Of a DNA stretch of 39,342 nucleotides, positions 1 to 7,174 are shown piece by piece (the stretch's first letter is position 1; each line of letters begins with the position of its first letter). The translations under genes were made by a program, and so were the position numbers. The DNA is taken from positions 1 to 39,342 of the forward strand of contig JANQDY010000014.1 in the NCBI GenBank assembly GCA_028278625.1, given 5' to 3'. The notes under the pieces were generated by a model. The model worked only from the letters and a program-made list of their open reading frames with translations, made no database searches and was not told the origin of the DNA. Origin of the DNA: Thermodesulfobacteriota bacterium. GTDB lineage: Bacteria; Desulfobacterota; DSM-4660; Desulfatiglandales; Desulfatiglandaceae.

Positions 1-957
1 CCCCATCTCTGGGAGGCCGCCGGCAATGGACCGTTACGCAAGGTCAAACCGTACACCATGGACGTTCGCCGGGAGATCGACTTTGAACTCACGAGGAAGT
101 CCATCGCCTTCATGAAGCGACAAACCAAGGCGGGCAAGCCGTTCTTCCTCTACCTGCCATTCTCCATGGGACATTTTCCGAACCTCGCGTCCAAGCAGTT
201 CGCGGGGAAGTCGCGGATTGGCCAGTATGGTGACAGGATGATGGAAGGCGACTTTCACGTGGGCCAGATCCTTGGAGCGCTGAAAGACCTCGGCATCGAC
301 AACGACACGCTTCTCGTCTTCGCCTCGGACAACGGGCCGGAGGGTGAGGTCATCCGCGATATGGGGAATATGGGGACCCCGGACATGGGCAACGCGGGTC
401 CATTCCGTGGCGAGCTGGGGGAAGCAACCGAAGGCGCGATCCGAACATGCTGCGTCATCCGCTGGCCGGGCAAGATCAAGCCGGACACCACCTCCTACGC
501 CATGTTCTCGATCATGGATTTCCTCCCCACCTTCGCCAATATCATCGGCGCCAAGGTTCCGGACGACAGACCCATTGACGGCGTGGACCAGACAGACGTG
601 CTGTTCGGCAAAAGCAGGGAGGGCGCACGTGAGAGCCTTTTGACCTTCATCGGCGCGGACCTGGTGGCGGTGCGGTGGAAGCAGTGGCGCATTTATTTGA
701 CCGACATCCATCCGACCGGCATCGGCCCCCAGCGCATGCCCGGCATCTTATCCGCCTTTGCATCGTTGTCCTATCCGACGCTCTACAACATTGAAATGGA
801 TCCCCACGAGGACCTTCAGGTCGCAGGCCAATTCGCCTGGGCCCTTACGCCCGCGAACAAGGTGATTGACAAGTACAAGGAGACCCTGAAGAAATATCCG
901 AACCCGCCGCCGCCCAACCTCACGAAGATTCCGGCGCCCGAACTCAAGAAGTTTTGA
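1..957 (+). CDS. Arylsulfatase family protein, 3' part only
   Basis: The reading frame is open from the first base of the window, so the gene starts upstream and the first ATG inside (58) is not its start. The visible 318 residues are the C-terminal part of an alkaline-phosphatase-fold sulfatase, which hydrolyses sulfate esters. Recognisable family blocks are FASDNGPEG, the PFRGELGEATEGAIR block followed by the RWPG motif, and MDFLPTFANIIG followed by GVDQ. The N-terminal C/S-x-P-x-R motif, where the catalytic formylglycine is made, lies outside the window, so activity and any signal peptide cannot be judged. It converges on the next gene and no convincing terminator is seen in 958-1080. The family is clear; the substrate is unknown. 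Confidence 0.88.
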   Translation, partial: PHLWEAAGNGPLRKVKPYTMDVRREIDFELTRKSIAFMKRQTKAGKPFFLYLPFSMGHFPNLASKQFAGKSRIGQYGDRMMEGDFHVGQILGALKDLGIDNDTLLVFASDNGPEGEVIRDMGNMGTPDMGNAGPFRGELGEATEGAIRTCCVIRWPGKIKPDTTSYAMFSIMDFLPTFANIIGAKVPDDRPIDGVDQTDVLFGKSREGARESLLTFIGADLVAVRWKQWRIYLTDIHPTGIGPQRMPGILSAFASLSYPTLYNIEMDPHEDLQVAGQFAWALTPANKVIDKYKETLKKYPNPPPPNLTKIPAPELKKF

Positions 958-1080
958 GGGTGCGGACGTAATTGACCGGTTCAGGCAGCTGAGGGGCAAT
1001 ACCTCAAAAATCCCATGTGAAGGCCAGAGTGCGTAATGGGATGTCCTTTCATGGAAGGAGACAAGAGGCCGCTAAGATGA

Positions 1081-1740
1081 TCAAGACCGACTTTCCATAT
1101 CAGGTCTTTCAGGGATTTCATTGACCAGGTCTTCAACAGGGGTCCGGATGATTTTCGGCACGGAGATCAGGAGGGAGGCCTTTGCCTTGGCATCCTCGCT
1201 TCCGACATTTTCCAGCAGGTCCGTTGATAACTGGAACAATTCCTTCTGAATCCCGTCCATGTTGAATATGGGATATGCCCCGTCCTTTTTGAACCGGGCG
1301 GTACCGCAAATCCGAGGAATCCCCATAACCATGGTGGGAATGCCGTAAACGCGGCAGGTAATGGGCCGGTAATCATATAGGATACAGGCATCATCCTCGC
1401 CCAGAAGCGGACAGCGGATTTTTGTTTTGGCCATGGAGTAGGCACTCATCCGGTGATCCCCTTTAAATTCCGCCAGGGTCCTCTCAAGGGTCTTGAGCTC
1501 CTTTTCCGCCACCACGCTTCGTTCTATGGCCGCCGCTTTTTCCCCTTCTCCCAGCCGATCAAAGTCGTTCTTCAGAAAGACCGCCTCAACCAGAAAAAGA
1601 CCGAAAACCGCATGACAACAATCGGCACAGCCCGGTTCGCAGGCGATGCAGTCCGGATGTTCCCTTGCAACCCGCTCAAAAGACTTGTCCGCCCGGCTCA
1701 CCAGTCTGTCGTAGGGTTCAAAAAGGTAAGAAAATTCCAT
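1081..1740 (-). CDS. YkgJ-family cysteine cluster protein
   Basis: This 219-residue protein carries the CxxCxxCC-type signature of the YkgJ/UPF0153 family. Near residues 32-43 it has cysteines in the pattern C-x3-C-x3-C-x2-CC, and near residues 111-130 a second set in CPLLGEDDAC and RPITCRVYG. The family is thought to bind zinc or an iron-sulfur cluster, but its function is not settled. It starts one base after the stop of the TPR gene, so it is almost certainly cotranscribed with the TPR and YcaO genes. No signal peptide is seen, so it is probably cytosolic. The family assignment is firm; the role is open. Confidence 0.8.
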   Translation of the reverse strand: MEFSYLFEPYDRLVSRADKSFERVAREHPDCIACEPGCADCCHAVFGLFLVEAVFLKNDFDRLGEGEKAAAIERSVVAEKELKTLERTLAEFKGDHRMSAYSMAKTKIRCPLLGEDDACILYDYRPITCRVYGIPTMVMGIPRICGTARFKKDGAYPIFNMDGIQKELFQLSTDLLENVGSEDAKAKASLLISVPKIIRTPVEDLVNEIPERPDMESRS

Positions 1741-1741
1741 A

Positions 1742-2362
1742 TCAGCGATGGGGCTCCAGTGCCTTCAAGAATTCGGGATGCGGCTCAAAGCCAAGGGCCA
1801 CCGCCTTGTCCAGATGTTCAATGGCTTTTTGAAAGTCGCCCTTGTTGTAATAGGCGGAGGCCAGATTGTTCTGCCCCAGCGCGAAATCAGGGGCCATGGC
1901 GACCATCTTCTCTCCGGTTTCCACGGCTTTGTCCACTTCGTCGTTCTGCAGGTAAGCGTTGGTCAGATTACTCCAGGCCTGGACGATTTCGGGATTGAGT
2001 TCAAGGGCCTTGTTGAGGGCCGCGATGGCTTCTTCCGTCTTTAGCATCTGCAAATAGGCAAACCCCAGGTTGGCATACCCCCGTGCGTACCTGGGCTCCA
2101 ACGCGATGGCTTTTTGGTTGGCCTCAATGACCATATCCAGGTCACCCTTTTTAAAGTAGATATACCCCAGGTTCACGTGAGCCTCGAACATTCGACCGCT
2201 GTTGGCCGCAGCCTCCTTAAATGCCGGTATCGCCTCATCCAATCTGCCCTGCTGCATCAGGGAGACACCCATATTGTACTGCGTGTTGGCGCATTCCGTA
2301 TCCTCATCACGCAACTCTTTTTGCTGCTGGATGAAGATTTCCGAGTTCTGTGGTTCTTTCAT
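1742..2362 (-). CDS. Tetratricopeptide repeat protein
   Basis: A 206-residue protein made almost wholly of TPR helices. At least four or five 34-residue repeats can be read, each with the alternating small and aromatic pattern, for example AHVNLGYIYFKKGDLD, GYANLGFAYLQMLKTEEAI, AWSNLTNAYLQNDEVDKAV and NNLASAYYNKGDFQKAIEHL. TPR proteins are scaffolds for protein-protein contacts. The start chosen is the ATG at 2362, four bases after a GAGAGG ribosome site; a TTG four codons upstream overlaps that site and is less likely. It lies between the YcaO and YkgJ genes with spacings of 13 and 1 bases. Some YcaO proteins carry their own TPR-like domain, so this may be its detached partner. Confidence 0.85.
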   Translation of the reverse strand: MKEPQNSEIFIQQQKELRDEDTECANTQYNMGVSLMQQGRLDEAIPAFKEAAANSGRMFEAHVNLGYIYFKKGDLDMVIEANQKAIALEPRYARGYANLGFAYLQMLKTEEAIAALNKALELNPEIVQAWSNLTNAYLQNDEVDKAVETGEKMVAMAPDFALGQNNLASAYYNKGDFQKAIEHLDKAVALGFEPHPEFLKALEPHR

Positions 2363-2375
2363 AATTCCTCTCAAA

Positions 2376-3698
2376 TCAGTTCTTGGCGGATGAAAAAAAA
2401 CTCTTCATCACATGGATATACTCCCCACCCCGCAACGCAGTGGAGGGCTTTGATTTTTCATTGGTTAACACATCCTTCTTCAGAAACGGCAGAAAATCCG
2501 ACACTCCGGGTATCACAACGCGAACAACTGGAAAACCGATGAGGGGATGCGTGTGATCCAGAAGGATCAGATCGGTATTTAAGTGTCGGCATATTTCTTC
2601 AATTTGATCAATTTCGTCAAAAACGGTTTCCGGTTTGCGTTCCCTGTAAGGGACCGTTTCCCCCTCCTCCAGAAAAGAGACATCCGTTAGAGATACGCCA
2701 CACCGCATCAGCATATAGTAATCATCAACCCGTGATTTGTGAACCACCGCCTTGTCAAAATTGGGTCTCGGCTTTTTGAAGGTGGTTCGTCCTTGCATCC
2801 CCTCCGTAAAGCAACGTGTGAGGGCTTCCGTCAAGTGAAAGGATGCCCCTGGAATGAGAAGCTTATGTTCAAGCCGGTCCCTTTTAAGGTTGTGATTGAC
2901 ATAGAACACGCCAATCACCGGAAACAGGCCGTCAAATGAAAGATCCTTGATAAGAACCGAAATGTTCTGTTCCTCATAAAAACCGATGAGTTTTTGGATA
3001 AAGGGATTTTCAATGCTCTGTTGATCGATGGTGGGGACAATCCTTTCGGGCCGAATGATCCGTATCTGTGCATACCTTTCAAATATTTCACATGTTGCCT
3101 GAATCATGGCCTCTTCATGGGCGTTCCCCGCGGCCATACCATTGGAACCGTGGATATAGTTCACAAAATTGATGGGCACTTTTACGGACTTCCGCTTCAA
3201 GAGAGAAAAGCCGTCCACCCAATGGCGGCACATGTCGCTCTCCTTGATGTCTCTGATATCCGCCGATGAAAGATGGGTTTCATTTACCAGCAGTGCCTCA
3301 ATGGTCAGCGGCTCCTCCAGTTCATCCTGGTGGGCATTTACATACCCTTTCATCCATTCAAAATTAAGAAAGCGTCTCGTATCTTGGCCGTACAGCGCCG
3401 GCATGTTGAAGCGGATCCGCTCTTCAAACACCGGATAAAACATTCCGGCACAGAGCCGCTCGGTCAATTCAGCCATGGCGCTCGCTTCACAAAGTTCCGG
3501 ACTCGTCCCTTTCCCCTCGCAGATGATTCTGATTTCATCGATCCAAATGCGTCCCCAATAGAGGTCATCCGTGACTTTGAAAGGTCGGTATACCGGCTCA
3601 AGACCCAGTTCCTTGAATCCCGACTTGATTCTCTCGATGGTGTTTCCGGGAATATCTTTTTTTCCATGGGCATTTCTAACAAAATTCTCAAACTTCAT
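2376..3698 (-). CDS. YcaO-family ATP-dependent cyclodehydratase/thioamidation enzyme
   Basis: This 440-residue protein has the two hallmark YcaO blocks for ATP and magnesium: GKGTSPELCEASAMAELTER around residues 65-85 and NGMAAGNAHEEAMIQATCE, followed by IFERYA, around residues 185-210. A third conserved stretch, IGFPVVRVVIPG, lies near residue 395. YcaO enzymes phosphorylate a backbone amide so that a Cys/Ser/Thr side chain or sulfide can attack it, giving azolines or thioamides. The C terminus lacks the proline-rich PxPxP end of many peptide cyclodehydratases, and no E1-like partner, TfuA or precursor peptide is seen nearby. It lies just past the dsrABD terminator and heads a tight run with the TPR and YkgJ genes. 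The family is sure; the substrate is unknown. Confidence 0.85.
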   Translation of the reverse strand: MKFENFVRNAHGKKDIPGNTIERIKSGFKELGLEPVYRPFKVTDDLYWGRIWIDEIRIICEGKGTSPELCEASAMAELTERLCAGMFYPVFEERIRFNMPALYGQDTRRFLNFEWMKGYVNAHQDELEEPLTIEALLVNETHLSSADIRDIKESDMCRHWVDGFSLLKRKSVKVPINFVNYIHGSNGMAAGNAHEEAMIQATCEIFERYAQIRIIRPERIVPTIDQQSIENPFIQKLIGFYEEQNISVLIKDLSFDGLFPVIGVFYVNHNLKRDRLEHKLLIPGASFHLTEALTRCFTEGMQGRTTFKKPRPNFDKAVVHKSRVDDYYMLMRCGVSLTDVSFLEEGETVPYRERKPETVFDEIDQIEEICRHLNTDLILLDHTHPLIGFPVVRVVIPGVSDFLPFLKKDVLTNEKSKPSTALRGGEYIHVMKSFFSSAKN

Positions 3699-3785
3699 CT
3701 CAGATATCTCTCACGATGCGAGGGTGGATATTAAGGTTGGAATTCAAAAGCGGATTCTTGGGACTCAAAAGAGCGAGATTTCCAT

Positions 3786-3827
3786 AAGGAAAAAGGCCGC
3801 AACCTCATTGGGCGGGCGGCCTTTTTT
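3786..3827 (-). terminator. Intrinsic terminator of dsrABD (bidirectional)
   Basis: A GC-rich arm at 3795-3800 (ggccgc) pairs with gcggcc at 3816-3821. A run of five As precedes the stem and six Ts follow it, so it has a T tract in either direction. It lies about 40 bases past the dsrD stop and would end the dsr transcript before ycaO. Confidence 0.75.
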
Positions 3828-3864
3828 CATCCATCTGATTTCCCCGCCTAAACGGGTCTTAACG

Positions 3865-4095
3865 CTAATGATCTTCTGTCTGGCCTCTTCCCTTCATGCC
3901 ATACATGGTGCTGCTGCCGGTGGAAAAGTAAATCAGCTTTTCTTCATTGATCAGCGCGGTGGCAGCCTTCTTGATCATCCTTGCTTTGGCATCCGGATGC
4001 ACTTTCTGAACCGCTTTCTGGATGTCGTTAAAGTAAAATTTGCTCTTTTTGCTCTTCTCGGCAAATGCCATAATCGCTTCTTTAATATCTTCCAT
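3865..4095 (-). CDS. dsrD: Dissimilatory sulfite reductase accessory protein DsrD
   Basis: A 76-residue protein, close to the usual 75-80 residues of DsrD, rich in lysine and with the winged-helix core YFNDIQKAV...KARMIKKAATALINEEKL. In sulfate reducers DsrD is a cytosolic protein encoded after dsrAB and reported to activate the sulfite reductase allosterically. The start ATG is preceded by AAGGAG at a good distance. It follows dsrB after 90 bases that hold a strong hairpin without a T tract (4126-4155) and is followed by the operon terminator. DsrD is generally found with reductive-type DsrAB, which supports sulfate or sulfite reduction rather than sulfur oxidation. Confidence 0.95.
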   Translation of the reverse strand: MEDIKEAIMAFAEKSKKSKFYFNDIQKAVQKVHPDAKARMIKKAATALINEEKLIYFSTGSSTMYGMKGRGQTEDH

Positions 4096-4125
4096 TATTG
4101 CTCCTTCAGCCCACCCATGACCCGG

Positions 4126-4155
4126 GGAGCCGGTATTTCCACAAATACCGGCTCC
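4126..4155 (-). other. Strong intercistronic hairpin between dsrB and dsrD
   Basis: A perfect 13-bp inverted repeat, ggagccggtattt (4126-4138) with its complement at 4143-4155, separated by only four bases. No T tract follows on the dsr strand, so it is not a normal intrinsic terminator. By analogy with other operons it may stabilise the dsrAB message or set a processing point that gives dsrD its own level. Confidence 0.7.
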
Positions 4156-4185
4156 TCAGGAACCATTCAAGTGAGCATTTGTTGA

Positions 4186-5370
4186 TTAAATGCCGTTAAC
4201 GGCTTTTGATACGGCCCAGGAGGCCTCGGTGTATTTAAACTGTGTCGAGGTCCTGTAGGTATCGTACTGCAGACGGTAATCGTCAATGAGGTGATCGGTG
4301 AAGGGGAGATCACATTTTTCAAAGAACCTTTCCCAACCGATCCGCTCGGCCCAGTCGCCCACACGCTCATACTTGTTGGCGCCAGCCGCATAGGCGTTGA
4401 CGATCTTCTTGACGGCTTCACACACTTCCGGAAATCTCGGGAAGTTATTGGGAAGCGCCGGTACAACCACTTTTGAGAACTTGGGGGGCGAAATGCGGTT
4501 GGAAACCTTTCCGCCGGCCATGATGGTCACACAGTCCCCTTCCTTGTCTGAAAGGGGCAGGGCCATGCACATGGTATAGCAGTTACCGCAGAACATACAC
4601 CGCTCGTTCTTGATTTTCACGGATTTCTTGCCGGATTCCAGCTTGGTCGGCGAAATGGCCGCCGTGGGGCATGAAGCAATGACCAGGGGAATTTCGCAGT
4701 ACTGGTCCAGAACATCGTTATCAATGATGGGCGGTTTCCGGTGATACCCCAGAAGAGCGACATCCGAGCAATGGACCGCACCGCACATGTTGAGGCAGCA
4801 GGCCATGGAAATTCGCACCTGTGCCGGCATTGTCATGCCCTGAAACTCCTCAAAGAGGTCGTCCATAACGGCTTTCACCATACTGGACGCATCCGTCGCA
4901 GGCGTATGGCAATGGATGTAGCCCTGGGTGTGAACGATATTGGTGATACCGGCGCCGGTGCCGCCGATGGGGAACTTGTAGCTCCCGGTCACATGTTTTC
5001 GGCTTTCCAGGTCCTTTTTCAAGGCTTCCACCTTGTCCTGGCTGTCCACCATGAACTCGATGTTGTTCCGGGTGGTGAACCTTACGTAGCCGTCGCAGTG
5101 TTTATCCGCGATATCACAGATTTCACGGACGTTTTCAACGGTCATGAACCGGCAGCCGCCCACTCTGACCGTGAAGACCTTGTCACCGCTTTCGGCCACA
5201 TGCACCAGAATTCCCGGTTCCAGGATTTCATGATAGTCCCATTTGCCGTAATTGTTCTGAATAACAGGAGGAAAATACTGCCAGAAGTGGCGCGGACCCA
5301 GGTCCGTCAGCCGGTTTTCCATGGGTTTTTCAGGGTTGTACAGTCCCAGTCTTTCAGTTGATAATGCCAT
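4186..5370 (-). CDS. dsrB: Dissimilatory sulfite reductase beta subunit
   Basis: DsrB, 394 residues, is the partner of DsrA in the cytosolic siroheme enzyme that reduces sulfite for energy. The catalytic siroheme-[4Fe-4S] ligands are present: Cys154 and the Cys191/Cys192/Cys196 group in [12 protein letters not shown]. This is the family spacing, shifted by about three residues from the Desulfovibrio vulgaris protein. A ferredoxin domain follows ([18 protein letters not shown]) for a further [4Fe-4S] cluster. The start ATG is preceded by AGGAGG at 9 bases, and the gene begins 12 bases after the dsrA stop, so the two are cotranslated. All key residues are intact and no truncation is seen. Confidence 0.98.
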   Translation of the reverse strand: MALSTERLGLYNPEKPMENRLTDLGPRHFWQYFPPVIQNNYGKWDYHEILEPGILVHVAESGDKVFTVRVGGCRFMTVENVREICDIADKHCDGYVRFTTRNNIEFMVDSQDKVEALKKDLESRKHVTGSYKFPIGGTGAGITNIVHTQGYIHCHTPATDASSMVKAVMDDLFEEFQGMTMPAQVRISMACCLNMCGAVHCSDVALLGYHRKPPIIDNDVLDQYCEIPLVIASCPTAAISPTKLESGKKSVKIKNERCMFCGNCYTMCMALPLSDKEGDCVTIMAGGKVSNRISPPKFSKVVVPALPNNFPRFPEVCEAVKKIVNAYAAGANKYERVGDWAERIGWERFFEKCDLPFTDHLIDDYRLQYDTYRTSTQFKYTEASWAVSKAVNGI

Positions 5371-5382
5371 TATAGATTCCTC

Positions 5383-6801
5383 CTATCTCGCATGTCTGGA
5401 TCGGTAGTCGTTGATGTCGCGGTCCCATCCACCCGGCACGTCCTCTTCCTTCCAGAAGATATAGGGATTGCTCCTCGGTTCTTTCACCATTTGCGGCATG
5501 GGCGGAATTTCCAAGACCTCCAGCAGTTTGCTGACACCCTGGCGCTGGATCAATTCGCCCAGACGCTCACGGTTCTTTCCTTCTTCCGGCCACCACTCCC
5601 AGATCTTTTCCACCACTTCCTTGATTTCATCATAGGGGGCTTCGCATTTCATAAAAGGAATGGTCAGAAGGGACATCTGAGCACCATCCAAAATGGGGGC
5701 CTTGGCGCCGAACAGAATGCTCACACCGGTTTCCACACCCGGTTTCAAGGCTCTCGGCATGGCATTGATGCAATGCATGCAGCGGGTACATTCCTTGTCG
5801 TCAATCAACAGCTTGCCGTCTTCCATCCACATACATTCGGTGGGACAGAGATCAATGATTTCTTTCTCGATGTCAAATGCACCCCAGTCTTTGCCGGCAT
5901 GGGCCCCGCCGTTGGGTACGATTTCGCCGCCCATGTAGGCCTGAACCGCTTCCTGGTCAATTCGGATATTGTCCTTCCAGGTGCCGATAAAGCTCATATC
6001 CGCCCTGGCAATGGAAGCCACACAACCGTTGGGACAACCGTCGAATTTGAACTTGAACTTGTAAGGGAAGGCCGGGCGATGCAGCTCATCCTGATAGTAG
6101 TGGGTCAGCTCATAGCAGAGGGCCTGCGTATCAATGCAGGACCACTCGCATCTGGCCTTGCCGATACAGCAGGCAGGGGTCCGCAGATTGGAACCGGAGC
6201 CACCCAGGTCCTGCTGCAGTACGTGACCCAGTTCATAAAAAATGGGCTCCAGCTGCTCGGTAAAGGTGCCGATGCAGATGATGTCGCCGGTGGAACCGTG
6301 CATATTGAGCATGCCGCTCCCCCGGTATTCCCAAAGGTCGCAGATGCAGCGCAGATAGTCGCTGGTGTAGAATTTACTGGCCGGCTGATTGATACGCATG
6401 GTGTGGAAATGGGCAATGGAGGGGAATCTGTCAGGCAAGTCCGAGTATCGGCCGATGACACCACCACCGTAACCGAAAACGCCCACGATACCGCCGTGCT
6501 TCCAGTGGGTTTCCCCTTCGTCAAAAGAAACTTCCAGCTGCCCCAGCATATCTTCGACAACGTCCCGCTCGATCATCATGCGATCGTCGGCAAGATTCCT
6601 GCGGTGCAGGGCTGACCGTTTGGCGTCCGCCACAAAGCTGGGCCAGGGACCGCTTTCAAGTTCATCCAGAGCTGGGATGTCGTGCTTGCACTTGAAATTC
6701 TTCAGCTCTTCCTCCGTATAGTTGTTCAGCTCCTCATCGCTGTAGATGCGAAGCTCGTCGTACTTTAGTTCTTTTTGTTCTTCGTTTGGTTCAAAAGCCA
6801 T
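5383..6801 (-). CDS. dsrA: Dissimilatory sulfite reductase alpha subunit
   Basis: DsrA, 472 residues, is first in the dsr operon. Cluster ligands are visible as C-x5-C at Cys212-Cys218 (CIGKARC) and C-x3-C at Cys256-Cys260 (DGCPNGC). A ferredoxin insert follows, with CPTEC near 319 and CTRCMHC near 338-344. The conserved MLNMHGSTGDI block is present near residue 164. In the family DsrA has an additional siroheme that is structural, while catalysis uses the site formed with DsrB. The ATG is preceded by AAGGAGG at a good distance. Upstream lie a roughly 207-base leader and a promoter with a perfect TTGACA box. The presence of dsrD points to the reductive enzyme. Confidence 0.98.
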   Translation of the reverse strand: MAFEPNEEQKELKYDELRIYSDEELNNYTEEELKNFKCKHDIPALDELESGPWPSFVADAKRSALHRRNLADDRMMIERDVVEDMLGQLEVSFDEGETHWKHGGIVGVFGYGGGVIGRYSDLPDRFPSIAHFHTMRINQPASKFYTSDYLRCICDLWEYRGSGMLNMHGSTGDIICIGTFTEQLEPIFYELGHVLQQDLGGSGSNLRTPACCIGKARCEWSCIDTQALCYELTHYYQDELHRPAFPYKFKFKFDGCPNGCVASIARADMSFIGTWKDNIRIDQEAVQAYMGGEIVPNGGAHAGKDWGAFDIEKEIIDLCPTECMWMEDGKLLIDDKECTRCMHCINAMPRALKPGVETGVSILFGAKAPILDGAQMSLLTIPFMKCEAPYDEIKEVVEKIWEWWPEEGKNRERLGELIQRQGVSKLLEVLEIPPMPQMVKEPRSNPYIFWKEEDVPGGWDRDINDYRSRHAR

Positions 6802-7014
6802 TAGACTTGCCTCCTTAAAATTGAAATATGTGGTATCTCTAAGGAATAAATCCGAAAATTGTTGCCGACTGTCACCTCCTCCCTCAAACGATCCAAATCC
6901 GCGGCAGGGATTTTAAAAACCTCGTTGATCATATCTACCACCGAACGCTCATTATGGGCAATTCGGATTCAGTCATTTCTTAGCCAAACACCAATTGACC
7001 AATTTTTCAGTTCG

Positions 7015-7044
7015 TTAATAAACAAAAGCCTAACAGGATGTCAA
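7015..7044 (-). promoter_or_regulatory. Promoter of the dsrABD operon
   Basis: On the minus strand a perfect TTGACA (7044-7039) is followed after 18 bases by TATTAA (7020-7015), four of six matches to the -10 consensus. Transcription would begin near 7008. The imperfect palindrome ttgtttattaacgaa overlaps the -10 box and could be an operator, but this is only a shape argument. Confidence 0.6.
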
Positions 7045-7076
7045 TAAAAAAACAGAAACATTCCAAGACTTTTTTG

Positions 7077-7107
7077 TTGACAATTTGAATCGACCATGTT
7101 CCATATT
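7077..7107 (+). promoter_or_regulatory. Candidate promoter of cbiA
   Basis: A perfect TTGACA box (7077-7082) lies about 95 bases before cbiA. The -10 part is poor: catatt (7102-7107) at 19 bases, or tccata at 17. It is offered as the best candidate in the gap, not as a firm promoter. Confidence 0.35.
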
Positions 7108-7174
7108 TCCATCATCATCTGCCCGTTGTAACGGCATCAAAGGAAACCGATTGTTAATAGGAAAATAGACGTTT

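Larger units (their letters stand above)
6802..7174. other. Divergent dsrA/cbiA intergenic region
   Basis: This 373-base gap holds the start signals of two divergent units. On the minus strand a promoter at 7015-7044 would give dsrA a leader of about 207 bases; just inside the transcript lies the palindrome aattgaccaatt (6993-7004). On the plus strand a weaker promoter candidate sits at 7077-7107. The rest is AT-rich and I see no RNA gene or riboswitch that I can name. Confidence 0.6.

Noticed and set aside
1..957. Sulfatase gene as a horizontally acquired island
   Set aside because: Its base composition by eye is similar to that of the dsr genes, and no mobile element or repeat is visible at its edge.
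958..1080. Inverted repeats atcccat/atgggat and tgagg/cctca after the sulfatase gene
   Set aside because: Arms are short, the loop of the first is about 19 bases, and no T run follows; not a credible terminator.
4126..4155. dsrB-dsrD hairpin as a terminator
   Set aside because: The stem is strong but no T tract follows on the transcribed strand.
5392..6615. Long open frame on the plus strand opposite dsrA (407 codons)
   Set aside because: Antisense shadow of dsrA with low-complexity His/Gly/Val content and no ribosome site.
6802..6880. Short ORF ending in TAATG over the dsrA start
   Set aside because: A GTG-started frame of about 24 codons exists, but its ribosome-site spacing is too short and its composition is unremarkable.
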